DNA from: Bog-793 sp963761425
GTDB lineage: Bacteria; Actinomycetota; Acidimicrobiia; Acidimicrobiales; Bog-793
Reading direction: 5' to 3'
DNA: 64,000 nt
NCBI GenBank assembly: GCA_963761425.1
Contig: CAVXGQ010000004.1
Coordinates: 62,001 to 126,000, forward strand
Shown: positions 43,071-51,816 of the stretch, piece after piece
Position numbering within the stretch: position 1 is the stretch's first letter
How the letters are laid out: every line of letters begins with the position of its first letter
Translations under genes and position numbers: made by a program
The notes under the pieces: generated by a model
The model's database searches: none
What the model saw: only the letters and a program-made list of their open reading frames with translations
Told to the model about the DNA's origin: nothing

Positions 43071-44783
43071 TCAGGGTTCGGTGACCGCGCCGCGTTCCGC
43101 GCCGGTGACGAGACTCGCGTACTTCGCGAGCACCCCGGTCGTGTAGCGGGCCGGCGGTGGGGACCACGCCGCGCGACGACGGCCGAGCTCGGCGGGATCG
43201 ACTCCGAGTTCGATGGTTCCGGCGGCGGCGTCGATCACGACCCGGTCGCCGTCGGCGACCAGCGCGATCGGACCGCCGACCGCCGCCTCGGGGGCGACAT
43301 GACCGATGCAGAAGCCTTGAGTCCCGCCGGAGAAACGGCCGTCGGTGACGAGGGCGAAGTCCTGGCTCCGGCCGGCACCCACCAGTGCACCGGTGATGGC
43401 GAGCATTTCCCGCATCCCCGGACCGCCCCGGGGCCCTTCGTAGCGGATGACGATGACGCTCCCCGGCGCGATCGAACCGGAAAGGAGGGCGTCCATCGCC
43501 GCCTCCTCGCCGTCGAAAACTCGGGCCGTCCCGGTGAACCGGTCGATATCGGACCCGGCGAGCTTCACGACGGCGCCTTCGGGAGCCAGAGTGCCGCGCA
43601 GAACCACGATGCCGCGGGAGTGGATCGGCGAGCCGAAGTCGTGTACGACCGTGCCGTCGGGAGCGGGAGGATGCAGACGGGCGAGGTTCTCCGCCACCGT
43701 CTCCCCGGTGACCGTCAGGCAGTCGCCGTGGAGGAGACCCTGCTCCAGGAGCAGCTGCATCACCACCGGCACGCCACCGACCCGGTCGAGGTCGACCATG
43801 TGGAACTTTCCGTGCGGCTTCATGTCCGCCAGATGCGGCACTCGACCGCCGACCAGGTTGAAGTCGTCGATCGACAGGTCGACCTGCGCCTCGTGGGCGA
43901 TCGCCAGGAGATGCAGCACGGCGTTCGTCGACCCGCCGAGCGCCATCGTCACCGCGATGGCGTTCTCGAATGCCCCCCTGGTCATGATCTGGCGGGGCCG
44001 GATGCCTTTTTCGAGGAGTTTGACGACGGCACGGCCGGACTCGTAGGCGAGGTCGTCACGACGCCGGTCGACCGCGGGGGGCGTCGCCCCCGCCGGCAAG
44101 GCCATGCCGAGCGCCTCGGCCACCGAGGCCATCGTGTTGGCGGTGAACATCCCCGCGCACGATCCCTCGGTGGGACAGGCGTGAGCCTCGATCTCGTGGA
44201 GCGCTTCGTCGTCCAGGTCGCCCCGCGCGTGCGCACCGACCGCCTCGAAGACGCTGGTGATGTCGAGGACCTGGTCCCGCCAGTGTCCCGGCAGGATGGT
44301 GCCGGAGTAGACGAAGACCATCGGCAGGTCGAGACGAGCCGCCGCCATGAGCATCCCGGGAAGGGACTTGTCACAGCCGGCCAGACCGACGAAGGCGTCG
44401 AAACGCTCGGCGTGCATCATCGTCTCGACCGAGTCGGCGATCACCTCCCGGCTCACGAGCGAAGCCCGCATCCCCTCGTGGCCCATCGCGATCCCGTCCG
44501 AGACGGCGATCGTCACGAATTCGAGCGGGAAACCGCCTCCGTCGCGCACCCCCTGTTTCGCCCGGCTCGCCAACCGCTGCAACGGGAGATTGCACGGCGT
44601 GACCTCGTTCCAGGTCGAAGCGATCCCGACCTGCGGCAGCCGGAAGTCATCATCGGACATCCCGACCGCGCGCAGCATCGCCCGGGCGGCGGCGCGGCGC
44701 GGCCCCTCGGTCACGTCCTGGCTGCGGATCTTCCAAGACAGGCCGGTTTGTCGTGGCTCTTCGTGCCCAACGCGGCGCAGCAT
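43071..44783 (-). CDS. ilvD: Dihydroxy-acid dehydratase
   Basis: An Fe-S dehydratase (about 570 aa) that makes the 2-keto acids for valine and isoleucine. Cluster and active-site segments are LAGCDKSLPGMLMAAARLDL, ACPTEGSCAGMFTANTMASV, and MALGGSTNAVLHLLAIAHEA; the C-terminus has TDGRFSGGTQGFCIGHVAPE. The ATG at 44783 was taken; a TTG six codons upstream is possible, and the family N-terminus (TEGPRRAAARAMLRAVGMSD) is a little inside either. It begins 33 bases after the gatB stop in the same direction and ends just before the ilvB leader promoter. Confidence 0.94.
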   Translation of the reverse strand: MLRRVGHEEPRQTGLSWKIRSQDVTEGPRRAAARAMLRAVGMSDDDFRLPQVGIASTWNEVTPCNLPLQRLASRAKQGVRDGGGFPLEFVTIAVSDGIAMGHEGMRASLVSREVIADSVETMMHAERFDAFVGLAGCDKSLPGMLMAAARLDLPMVFVYSGTILPGHWRDQVLDITSVFEAVGAHARGDLDDEALHEIEAHACPTEGSCAGMFTANTMASVAEALGMALPAGATPPAVDRRRDDLAYESGRAVVKLLEKGIRPRQIMTRGAFENAIAVTMALGGSTNAVLHLLAIAHEAQVDLSIDDFNLVGGRVPHLADMKPHGKFHMVDLDRVGGVPVVMQLLLEQGLLHGDCLTVTGETVAENLARLHPPAPDGTVVHDFGSPIHSRGIVVLRGTLAPEGAVVKLAGSDIDRFTGTARVFDGEEAAMDALLSGSIAPGSVIVIRYEGPRGGPGMREMLAITGALVGAGRSQDFALVTDGRFSGGTQGFCIGHVAPEAAVGGPIALVADGDRVVIDAAAGTIELGVDPAELGRRRAAWSPPPARYTTGVLAKYASLVTGAERGAVTEP

Positions 44784-44816
44784 GGCGACCACACTAGGCA
44801 ACGGGTCCGGCGCCGG

Positions 44817-46265
44817 TTAGGCCCGGCGGGCCGCCAGTCGTGCCGCGACCGCCTTGCCGTTCGCCCGACCACTCGTCTCCCGCATCACCGCACCCAGCAG
44901 GAACTGGGCCACCTTGGTGTCGCCTTGCTGATAACGGGCCCACTCGGCCGGGTGGGCGGCGAGGACGGCTTCGATCGCCGCCTCCAGCTCGGTGTCGTCG
45001 AGGGCCTCGTAGCCCAGGCGCGCCGCGATCTGCTTCGGCTCGCCGCCTTCTTCGAGCATCGCGGCGAGGACGGTCTTGGACTGGGTCGCCGACAGCTGTC
45101 CGGAGGCCTCCAGCCGCACGAGCTCGGCGAAGGACGCCGGGTCGAGGACGCGGGCCGCTTCAGGGCGGCTCGCCGCCTCGTTGGCCGCCCGCGCCAGGGC
45201 GAGGCGCGCGTCGGCCCCCTGGCCGACCGAGGCGAGGACCAGATCGTCCAGCCCGAGACCGACGACGGTGGCGAGCTGGTCGACCGGGGCCGGTACGCCC
45301 TCGGCCGCGACGATTTCGCCAAGCCGGTGGCGTCGCGCCGCGGGCAGCGGGCCCAGCCCGGCGGCCACCGCCTCGATCTGCGCCACCGCCGGCGCCAGCG
45401 GGACCAGATCGGGTTCGGTGAAGTACCGGTAGTCGTAGGCCTCCTCTTTCGAGCGCAGCGGCAAGGTGAGACCCGCTTCCTCGTTCCAGTGCCGGGTCTC
45501 CTGCACGACGGTCCCACCGGACTCGATGACCCCGATCTGACGGGCGGCCTCGTGGTCGATGGCCCGCGACAGCGACCGCAACGAGTTGAGGTTCTTCACC
45601 TCGCAACGGGTCCCGTACTCCTCCGACCCCGCCGGGCGGACCGAGATGTTGGCGTCGATCCTCAGCGAGCCCTCCTCCATCCGAACGTCGGACACCCCCG
45701 TCGCAGTGAGGATTGCCCGCAGCTCGTTGACGTAGCTGCGGGCTTGCTCGGCGCTGCGAATGTCCGGAGCGGAGACGATCTCGACGAGCGGCACGCCGGC
45801 CCGGTTGTAGTCGACGAGCGCGTAGTCGGCATCGTGAATCCGTCCTCCCCCGCCGACGTGGGTCGTCTTGCCGGTGTCCTCCTCGATGTGCGCCCGCACG
45901 ATGCCGATGAGCGAGCCGTCGGCGAGCTCGACGTGTCCTCCGACATTGATCGGCTCGTCGTACTGGCTGATCTGATAGTCCTTCGGCATGTCGGGATAGA
46001 AGTAGTTCTTCCGGTGGAAGACCGACGCCTCGACATGGGATCCGAGCGCGGTCCCGATGCGCATCGCGTACTCCACGGCGCGTTCATTGAGCACCGGCAG
46101 CGACCCGGGCAGCCCGAGGCAGACCGGGCACACGTTGGTGTTCGGCTCCGCACCGAATGCGTTCGGGCACGAGCAGAAGAGCTTGGTCCCGGTCGACAGC
46201 TCGCAGTGCACCTCCAGCCCGACGACGACCTCCCAGCCCGGTTTCGGGGACGCCGGCGCGCTCAT
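44817..46265 (-). CDS. gatB: Asp/Glu-tRNA amidotransferase subunit B
   Basis: The tRNA-binding and kinase subunit (482 aa) of GatCAB, which converts Glu-tRNA-Gln or Asp-tRNA-Asn to the correct amide form. The N-terminal catalytic part has GWEVVVGLEVHCELSTGTKL, a Zn site with LFCSCPNAFGAEPNTNVCPV and CLGLPGSLPVLNERAVEYA, and KNYFYPDMPKDYQISQYDEP. ARARIHDADYALVDYNRAGV-like and EVKNLNSLRSLSRAIDHEAA follow, and the C-terminal YqeY-like tail helps bind tRNA. The ATG at 46265 overlaps the gatA stop (ATGA). The long open frame that continues upstream across gatA is not coding. Confidence 0.95.
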   Translation of the reverse strand: MSAPASPKPGWEVVVGLEVHCELSTGTKLFCSCPNAFGAEPNTNVCPVCLGLPGSLPVLNERAVEYAMRIGTALGSHVEASVFHRKNYFYPDMPKDYQISQYDEPINVGGHVELADGSLIGIVRAHIEEDTGKTTHVGGGGRIHDADYALVDYNRAGVPLVEIVSAPDIRSAEQARSYVNELRAILTATGVSDVRMEEGSLRIDANISVRPAGSEEYGTRCEVKNLNSLRSLSRAIDHEAARQIGVIESGGTVVQETRHWNEEAGLTLPLRSKEEAYDYRYFTEPDLVPLAPAVAQIEAVAAGLGPLPAARRHRLGEIVAAEGVPAPVDQLATVVGLGLDDLVLASVGQGADARLALARAANEAASRPEAARVLDPASFAELVRLEASGQLSATQSKTVLAAMLEEGGEPKQIAARLGYEALDDTELEAAIEAVLAAHPAEWARYQQGDTKVAQFLLGAVMRETSGRANGKAVAARLAARRA

Positions 46266-47749
46266 CGTGGGACCCCCTTCAGGTGGGGCTCGATCGGGCC
46301 CCGGGCCCCGGGTTGTGCACCCCGCTCGATGACGGCCGCGGCCCGGAACATCGGCCCCTCGCCGAGGGAGGGCGCGAGCACCTGGACACCGACGGGGAGT
46401 CCCTCGGAAAGCGAGAAGGGCACACTCATCGCCGGATGGCCGGCGAGGTTCGTCGGAATCGTGTAGAGGTCGGACAGGTACATCGCCAGCGGGTCCTGGG
46501 TCTTCGCGCCAATCTCGAAGGCGACCGTCGGCGACGTCGGACCGATGAGCACGTCGAAACGCTCGTACGCCTCGTTGAAACCGCGGGCGACGAGGGTGCG
46601 CACCCGCTGGGCCTGGCCGTAGTAGGCGTCGTAGTACCCGGCGGACAGCACGTAGGTGCCCAGCATGATGCGCCTTTTCACCTCGGGTCCGAAACCGGCG
46701 GAGCGCGAGCGCGCGTTCATCTGCTCCACGTCGGCGCCGTTGACGCGCAACCCGTAGCGCACACCGTCGTAGCGCGCCAGGTTCGACGAGGCCTCGGCCG
46801 GTGCTACCAGGTAGTAGGCGGACAAACCGAGCATGAGCGCGGGGACGGCGACCTCCTCGACGATGGCTCCCGCCGCGGCGAGCACCTCGGCCGCGTCGCG
46901 GACCGCCGTGGCGCACGGGGGACTGGCGTCGACCAAGAAATCCGAGATAACGCCGACCCGCAGCCCCTCGACACCCCCCCCGAGGAGGTCCCTCAGCGGT
47001 TCCCGGCCGACGTCGAGCGACGTGGAATCCGCCGGGTCGTGGCCAGCGACGACGTCGAGCAGTGCCGCGGCGTCGGCAACCGTCGCCGCGAACGGGCCGA
47101 TCTGGTCGAGCGAGCTGGCGAAGGCGATCAGCCCGTAACGGGAGACCAGACCGTAGGTCGGCTTGACGCCCACCACGCCGCACAGCGACGCCGGCTGGCG
47201 CACCGAGCCGCCGGTGTCCGAGCCCAGTGCGATGGGCACCAGGCCGGCGGCGACCGCGGCGGCACTCCCTCCAGAAGAACCACCCGGCACCCGGCTCGGG
47301 TCCCACGGGTTGTGGGTCGGTCCGAACGCGGAGTTCTCCGTCGAGGAACCCATCGCGAACTCGTCGAGGTTCGTCTTGCCGACGACGATGGCTCCCGCAG
47401 CAGCGACCACCCGCACGACCGTCGCGTCATACGGCGGGATCCAGTCCTCGAGGATGCGCGACCCGGCGGTGGTCACCACCCCCCGCGTGCAGAGGTTGTC
47501 CTTCAGCGCGATAGGCACCCCGGCCAGCGGGCCTGGGTCGCGGCCCTCCGCCACCGCGGTGTCGATGGCGTCGGCCCCAGCGACGGCGGCCTCGGCGGTC
47601 ACGGTGTGGAAACAGTGCAGGGCGCCGTCCAGGGCCTCCATGCGCGCCAGCGCCGCCTCGACGACTTGGCGGGCCCGCATCTCGCCGGACCGGACTGCTC
47701 GCGCGGTCTCGATCGCGCCGAGCGGAGGCGACACCAAGCCGGCACTCAC
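46262..47749 (-). CDS. gatA: Asp/Glu-tRNA amidotransferase subunit A
   Basis: The glutaminase subunit (495 aa) of GatCAB, which releases ammonia from glutamine for the GatB step. It is an amidase-signature enzyme with the Ser-cisSer-Lys triad: Lys in GVPIALKDNLCTRGVVTT, and the Ser pair in VPGGSSGGSAAAVAAGLVPI with SDTGGSVRQPASLCGVVGVK. The GTG at 47749 overlaps gatC (GTGA). In the order gatC-gatA-gatB all three subunits are coupled, as is usual in actinobacteria. Confidence 0.96.
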   Translation of the reverse strand: MSAGLVSPPLGAIETARAVRSGEMRARQVVEAALARMEALDGALHCFHTVTAEAAVAGADAIDTAVAEGRDPGPLAGVPIALKDNLCTRGVVTTAGSRILEDWIPPYDATVVRVVAAAGAIVVGKTNLDEFAMGSSTENSAFGPTHNPWDPSRVPGGSSGGSAAAVAAGLVPIALGSDTGGSVRQPASLCGVVGVKPTYGLVSRYGLIAFASSLDQIGPFAATVADAAALLDVVAGHDPADSTSLDVGREPLRDLLGGGVEGLRVGVISDFLVDASPPCATAVRDAAEVLAAAGAIVEEVAVPALMLGLSAYYLVAPAEASSNLARYDGVRYGLRVNGADVEQMNARSRSAGFGPEVKRRIMLGTYVLSAGYYDAYYGQAQRVRTLVARGFNEAYERFDVLIGPTSPTVAFEIGAKTQDPLAMYLSDLYTIPTNLAGHPAMSVPFSLSEGLPVGVQVLAPSLGEGPMFRAAAVIERGAQPGARGPIEPHLKGVPR

Positions 47750-48048
47750 GGCGCCTCGCCCAGGATGGGCGGGACCCGGAATCGACCGCTCTCGGCCTGC
47801 GGCGCCTGGGCGAGCACCTCGTCACGGTCGAGCGTCGGGCCGGGGGTGTCCGCTCGCAGCACGTTGGCGAGCTCGAGCGGGTGGGCAGTGGCCGGCACTT
47901 CGGTGGTGTCGAGCCCGGTCACCGCGGCCACGTGATCGAGGATGGAGCCGAGCTGGGTGGCGTACAGGTCGACCTCGCCCGGATCAAGATCGAGCCGGGC
48001 GAGACGCGCCACGTAGACCACGTCGTCACGGGAAAACGATCCGGTCAT
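47746..48048 (-). CDS. gatC: Asp/Glu-tRNA amidotransferase subunit C
   Basis: The small stabilising subunit (100 aa) of GatCAB that wraps around the A-B interface. The family pattern is visible in DDVVYVARLARLDLDPGEVD, LGSILDHVAAV and the C-terminal LRADTPGPTLDRDEVLAQAP with GRFRVPPIL. The length fits. The ATG opens the gatCAB operon; ilvD follows the three genes in the same direction. A tRNA-Asn(GTT) gene lies elsewhere in the window. Confidence 0.93.
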   Translation of the reverse strand: MTGSFSRDDVVYVARLARLDLDPGEVDLYATQLGSILDHVAAVTGLDTTEVPATAHPLELANVLRADTPGPTLDRDEVLAQAPQAESGRFRVPPILGEAP

Positions 48049-48209
48049 CAGCTACCCACGATCTCCTCGACGGACCCCGGCGCGAGTCCCGAGCCGGTGG
48101 CGAGCCACTCCCTCATCGTACTGAGCCGCAAGTTGCCGCCGAATCAACAACTAGTCTGCCTTGCACCGTCTGGCGGTCGATCGAACGCCGGCGAGGCCAA
48201 AGGAGAACG

Positions 48210-48620
48210 GTGACCCGTAAGCACGCCTTCTTGAGCCCGGAGTGGGTGAACGCGGCGCGAAAGATCCACGCCGACTACGCCGACCCGGCGGCACCGGTCA
48301 CGACGAGCGTCCGGATGAATCTCATCATCGAGGGGGTGCCCTTCGGCGACGGAACGATCCAGGCGCACCTGGACACCTCGGAGGGCATCGCCGACGTCGA
48401 CGTCGGTCACCTCGAATCGCCCGAGCTCACCGTCCGCCTCGACTACCAGCTGGCCCAGACCGTCCTGGTTGAGGGCGACGTCCAAGCGGGTCTCGAGGCC
48501 TTCATGGCGGGACGGGTCCGGATGGAAGGTGACGTGACGAAGCTCCTCGCCTTCCAGCAGGCCACACCGCCACCACGCCAGCTCGAGATGGCCGAGCGGA
48601 TCCGCGCGATCACCGAGTAG
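48210..48620 (+). CDS. SCP2 sterol-binding domain protein
   Basis: A 136-residue protein with a single SCP2-like lipid-binding domain. It starts TRKHAFLSPEWVNAARKIHA and has hydrophobic strands with VRLDYQLAQTVLVEGD, followed by the characteristic AFMAGRVRMEGDVTKLLAFQ. The GTG at 48210 follows AAAGGAG and is the start; the long upstream frame is a shadow of gatC and gatA. Such stand-alone proteins bind acyl or sterol-like ligands in actinobacteria, but the partner is unknown. It converges with ligA, with an 11-base overlap at the stops. It is the only plus-strand gene between 40 and 64 kb. Confidence 0.85.
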   Translation: MTRKHAFLSPEWVNAARKIHADYADPAAPVTTSVRMNLIIEGVPFGDGTIQAHLDTSEGIADVDVGHLESPELTVRLDYQLAQTVLVEGDVQAGLEAFMAGRVRMEGDVTKLLAFQQATPPPRQLEMAERIRAITE

Positions 48621-50778
48621 TCGCGGACGACGACCCTTCGACGATCTCGCCGGTTTCGAGCAGGTGGACGAACCCGGCCTCGTTGAGCACCGGGATACCC
48701 AACGCCTCAGCCCTGGCCGTCTTCTGGGCGCCGGATCCGGCGCCCACGACCAGCGCCGTGGTCCTCGAGGAAACCGACCCTGGCGACTTGCCTCCCCGGG
48801 CGACGATCGCCGCCTCTGCCCCCTCACGCGTGAAGCCCTCGAGCGTCCCGGAGACGACGACGGAACGGCCAGCGAGCGTCTGGGCCGGGCCCGACACCGC
48901 CCCCGCCAGGTGACGGCCCGAGGCGAAGCTCACCCCGGCGGCGCGCAGTTTCTCGACCACCGCGCGGTTGCGCTCGGCGGCAAAGAAGGCACACACGCTC
49001 TGGGCGATCACGGGTCCCACACCTTCGATGGAGCTGAGCCGGGCGGCGTCGGACGCCACCACCTCATCCAGATCGGCGAACCACACGGCGAGCGCGTCGG
49101 CGACGGTGGAACCGACGTGGCGGATCGACAGCCCGACCAACAACCGCGCCAGTCCCTGGTTCCTCGAGGCTGCGACAGAGGCGACGAGGTTGCCCGCAGA
49201 GATCACGCCGAAGCCTTCCAGGGGGGCGAGGCGCTCCGCCGAGAGCACGTAGATGTCGGCGACGTCCGAGAGCATCCCTGCCTCGACGAGCTGCGTGACC
49301 CGCTGCTCGCCGAGCCCTTCGATGTCCATCGCCTGGCGCGAGCAGAAGTGTGCGATGCGCTGCACCCGCTGGGCGGCGCATTCCAGATTCACGCAGTAGG
49401 TGTCGGCCTCGCCGTCGAGACGGACGAGCCGGCCGCCGCAGCTCGGGCAGCGGTCCGGGAAACGCCAGGGCTTGCTCCCGGCCGGCCGTCGGGCCAACAC
49501 CGCCGCGATCACCTCGGGGATGACGTCGCCCGCCTTGCGCACCATCACCGTGTCGCGGGGCCGGACGTCCTTGGCGCGGACCTGGTCCTCGTTGTGGAGC
49601 GTGGCGTATTCGACGGTCGACCCGGCCACGACGACCGGGGTCAGCTTCGCGTACGGCGTCGCCCGTCCGGTCCGGCCGATCGAGACCAGGATGTCCTCGA
49701 GCAGCGTGGTGCGCTCCTCGGGTGGGAACTTGAAGGCGATCGCCCAGCGCGGGGCGCGGGAGGTGGCACCGAGCACCCGTTGGAGCGCGAGGTCGTCCAC
49801 CTTGGCGACGACGCCATCGATCTCGTAATCGAGGTCGTGACGGTGGTCCTGCCAATGACGGCAGAACTGGTAGACGTCCTCGAGGCCGTCCAGCGTGCGC
49901 GTCTCGGGGTTGACCGGCAGCCCCGCCTTCCTCACCAGCTCGAGCGAGGCGGTGTGGGAGCCGAGGCGGGACCCGCCCGGCCCGGCGGAGCCCCCGTCCA
50001 CCTCGCCGACCTGGTAGGACCAGAAGGCCAGCGGCCTCGAAGCGGTGACCGAGGCATCCTTTTGCCGCAGCGACCCCGCCGCGGAATTGCGCGGGTTGGC
50101 GAACGGCCTCAAGCCGGCCGCGGTCTGTCGGCGGTTGAGCTCCTCGAACGCCGAGATCGGCAGGTACACCTCGCCCCGCACCTCGAAGACCTCGGGCACC
50201 TCCTCGGGTTCGAGCGCCAGGCGTTCGGGGATCACCCGGATGGAGCGGACGTTCGCCGTGACCTCCTCGCCGGTCGTCCCGTCGCCCCGCGTCGCCGCCT
50301 GGACGAGATGGCCGCGCTCGTAGCGGAGGGACACGGCGAGCCCGTCGATCTTCGGCTCGCAGACGTAACACACCGCCTCGCCGCCGGCGCCCAGCTCCGC
50401 GGCCAGCAGCCGCTCGACCCGCTCCCCCCAGGCATGCAGCTCTTCAAGCGAGAAGACGTTGTCGAGGCTCATCATCCGCACCGCGTGGCGCACCGGGGCG
50501 AACTGCGGGGAGGGCGCGGCCCCGACCGCCGCGGAGACCGAGTCGGCGCTGACCAGCTCCGGGTGCGCGCTCTCCAGGCGTTGTAGCTCGACGACCAGGG
50601 CGTCGTATTCGGCGTCGGCGATCTCCGGCGCGTCGTCCCGGTGGTAGCGCTCGGAGTGGTAGCGGATCAGCGCCCTCAGCTCGGCCGCCCGCGCCGCCGG
50701 GTCGGCGCCCGCGCTGGTGGCCTGCTCGCTCGCCAGCCCCTCGACGAGCGGCGCGTCTTCGGGAGGGCTGGCCATCAT
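48610..50778 (-). CDS. ligA: NAD-dependent DNA ligase
   Basis: LigA (722 aa) seals nicks in replication and repair using NAD. Domains in order: Ia near residues 30-100, the adenylation domain with catalytic Lys143 in CEPKIDGLAVSLRYERG, the OB fold (TVEYATLHNEDQVRAKDVRP), the Cys4 zinc finger (CPSCGGRL and CVNLECAAQ), helix-hairpin-helix repeats with DIEGLGEQRV and SSIEGVGPVI, and a C-terminal BRCT domain (RSVVVSGTLEGFTREGAEAA). The ATG overlaps the mnmA stop (ATGA). Confidence 0.96.
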   Translation of the reverse strand: MMASPPEDAPLVEGLASEQATSAGADPAARAAELRALIRYHSERYHRDDAPEIADAEYDALVVELQRLESAHPELVSADSVSAAVGAAPSPQFAPVRHAVRMMSLDNVFSLEELHAWGERVERLLAAELGAGGEAVCYVCEPKIDGLAVSLRYERGHLVQAATRGDGTTGEEVTANVRSIRVIPERLALEPEEVPEVFEVRGEVYLPISAFEELNRRQTAAGLRPFANPRNSAAGSLRQKDASVTASRPLAFWSYQVGEVDGGSAGPGGSRLGSHTASLELVRKAGLPVNPETRTLDGLEDVYQFCRHWQDHRHDLDYEIDGVVAKVDDLALQRVLGATSRAPRWAIAFKFPPEERTTLLEDILVSIGRTGRATPYAKLTPVVVAGSTVEYATLHNEDQVRAKDVRPRDTVMVRKAGDVIPEVIAAVLARRPAGSKPWRFPDRCPSCGGRLVRLDGEADTYCVNLECAAQRVQRIAHFCSRQAMDIEGLGEQRVTQLVEAGMLSDVADIYVLSAERLAPLEGFGVISAGNLVASVAASRNQGLARLLVGLSIRHVGSTVADALAVWFADLDEVVASDAARLSSIEGVGPVIAQSVCAFFAAERNRAVVEKLRAAGVSFASGRHLAGAVSGPAQTLAGRSVVVSGTLEGFTREGAEAAIVARGGKSPGSVSSRTTALVVGAGSGAQKTARAEALGIPVLNEAGFVHLLETGEIVEGSSSATTR

Positions 50779-51812
50779 CCGGCGATGCCCGAACCGACGA
50801 CCATGTCGTTTACGTAGCAGGCCACGACCTGTCCGGGAGCAACCCGACGCTCAGGCCGACGGTATTCGATCCCCTCGGCGGTGACGATCGCCGGACGCGG
50901 CACGCCGTGGGCGCTCACCTGGGCGAGCACCTCCGAACCCTCCGGCAGGGGGGTATCGAACCAGGTGCGTGCCCGGAAGACGACGCCACCCACCAACAGG
51001 TCCTGTGGCGAGCCGGCGAACACGGTCGACGAGGCGAGATCGACCCGGACCGCGTAGCGGCGCGTGCCGCCCGCGACGCCGAGACCCCGCCGCTGGCCCA
51101 CCGTGACGAGCTCGATCGCCTCGAGCCTGGCCAGCTCGTCGCCGGTCGTCACGTCGACGACACGACCGGCATGGAGGGGGATCCTCTTTGACAAAAATTC
51201 CCACCGTCCGAGGCCGGCGGTTTTCGAGGCGATGAAGCACACCTCCTGGCTGTCGGGCTTGGTGGCGGTCCGCAATCCCAGCCGCCCGGCGAGCTCCCGC
51301 ACCACGACCTTGGTGAGGTCACCGATCGGCATCAACACCGCGGCCAGATCCGGCGCCGAAAGCGTCGCGAGCACGTAGGACTGGTCCTTGGAGGGGTCGG
51401 CACCTCGGCGGAGCCTCACCTGGCCGTCCACCGTCGTGACCCGGGCGTGGTGCCCCGTCGCCACGGCGTCGAATCCGAGCCGGCGGGCGCGCCGGGCGAA
51501 ATGACCGAACTTCACGGCGCGGTTGCAGGCGACGCAGGGATTCGGCGTCCGGCCGGCAGCGTGCTCGGCGACGTACGGGTCCACGACGTCGGAGGTGAAC
51601 TCCTCGGTGAAGTTGAAGACCCGGTGGTCGATCCCGAGTCGGTCGGCGACCCGGCGGGCGTCGTCCACGTCGGCGACCGAGCAACACCCCGAGTCGCCGG
51701 GACCACCCCACAGCAGCATGGTCGCACCGACGACCTCGTAGCCGGCCTGGGTGAGAAGCGCCGCCGCGACCGAGGAATCGACCCCACCGGACATCGCCGC
51801 CAGCACCCGCAT
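50775..51812 (-). CDS. mnmA: tRNA-specific 2-thiouridylase
   Basis: MnmA (345 aa) inserts the sulfur of 2-thiouridine at position 34 of tRNA-Lys, Glu and Gln. The PP-loop ATP site is LAAMSGGVDSSVAAALLTQA at residues 4-23. The catalytic Cys pair lies in GRTPNPCVACNRAVKFG and SQEVCFIA. The ATG at 51812 is the family start; the longer frame upstream is shadow of iscS. The gene sits four bases after the iscS stop. IscS supplies the sulfur, so the two act in one pathway and are co-transcribed with ligA. Confidence 0.95.
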   Translation of the reverse strand: MRVLAAMSGGVDSSVAAALLTQAGYEVVGATMLLWGGPGDSGCCSVADVDDARRVADRLGIDHRVFNFTEEFTSDVVDPYVAEHAAGRTPNPCVACNRAVKFGHFARRARRLGFDAVATGHHARVTTVDGQVRLRRGADPSKDQSYVLATLSAPDLAAVLMPIGDLTKVVVRELAGRLGLRTATKPDSQEVCFIASKTAGLGRWEFLSKRIPLHAGRVVDVTTGDELARLEAIELVTVGQRRGLGVAGGTRRYAVRVDLASSTVFAGSPQDLLVGGVVFRARTWFDTPLPEGSEVLAQVSAHGVPRPAIVTAEGIEYRRPERRVAPGQVVACYVNDMVVGSGIAG

Positions 51813-51816
51813 CCGC

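Noticed and set aside
42804..46466. 1220-codon plus-strand ORF
   Set aside because: It is antisense to the ilvB start, ilvD and gatB; an open frame of this length is a by-product of GC-rich codons.
44817..47306. 829-codon frame that looks like a GatA-GatB fusion
   Set aside because: The part upstream of 46265 is out-of-frame translation of gatA; gatA itself is intact in another frame and overlaps gatB by ATGA.
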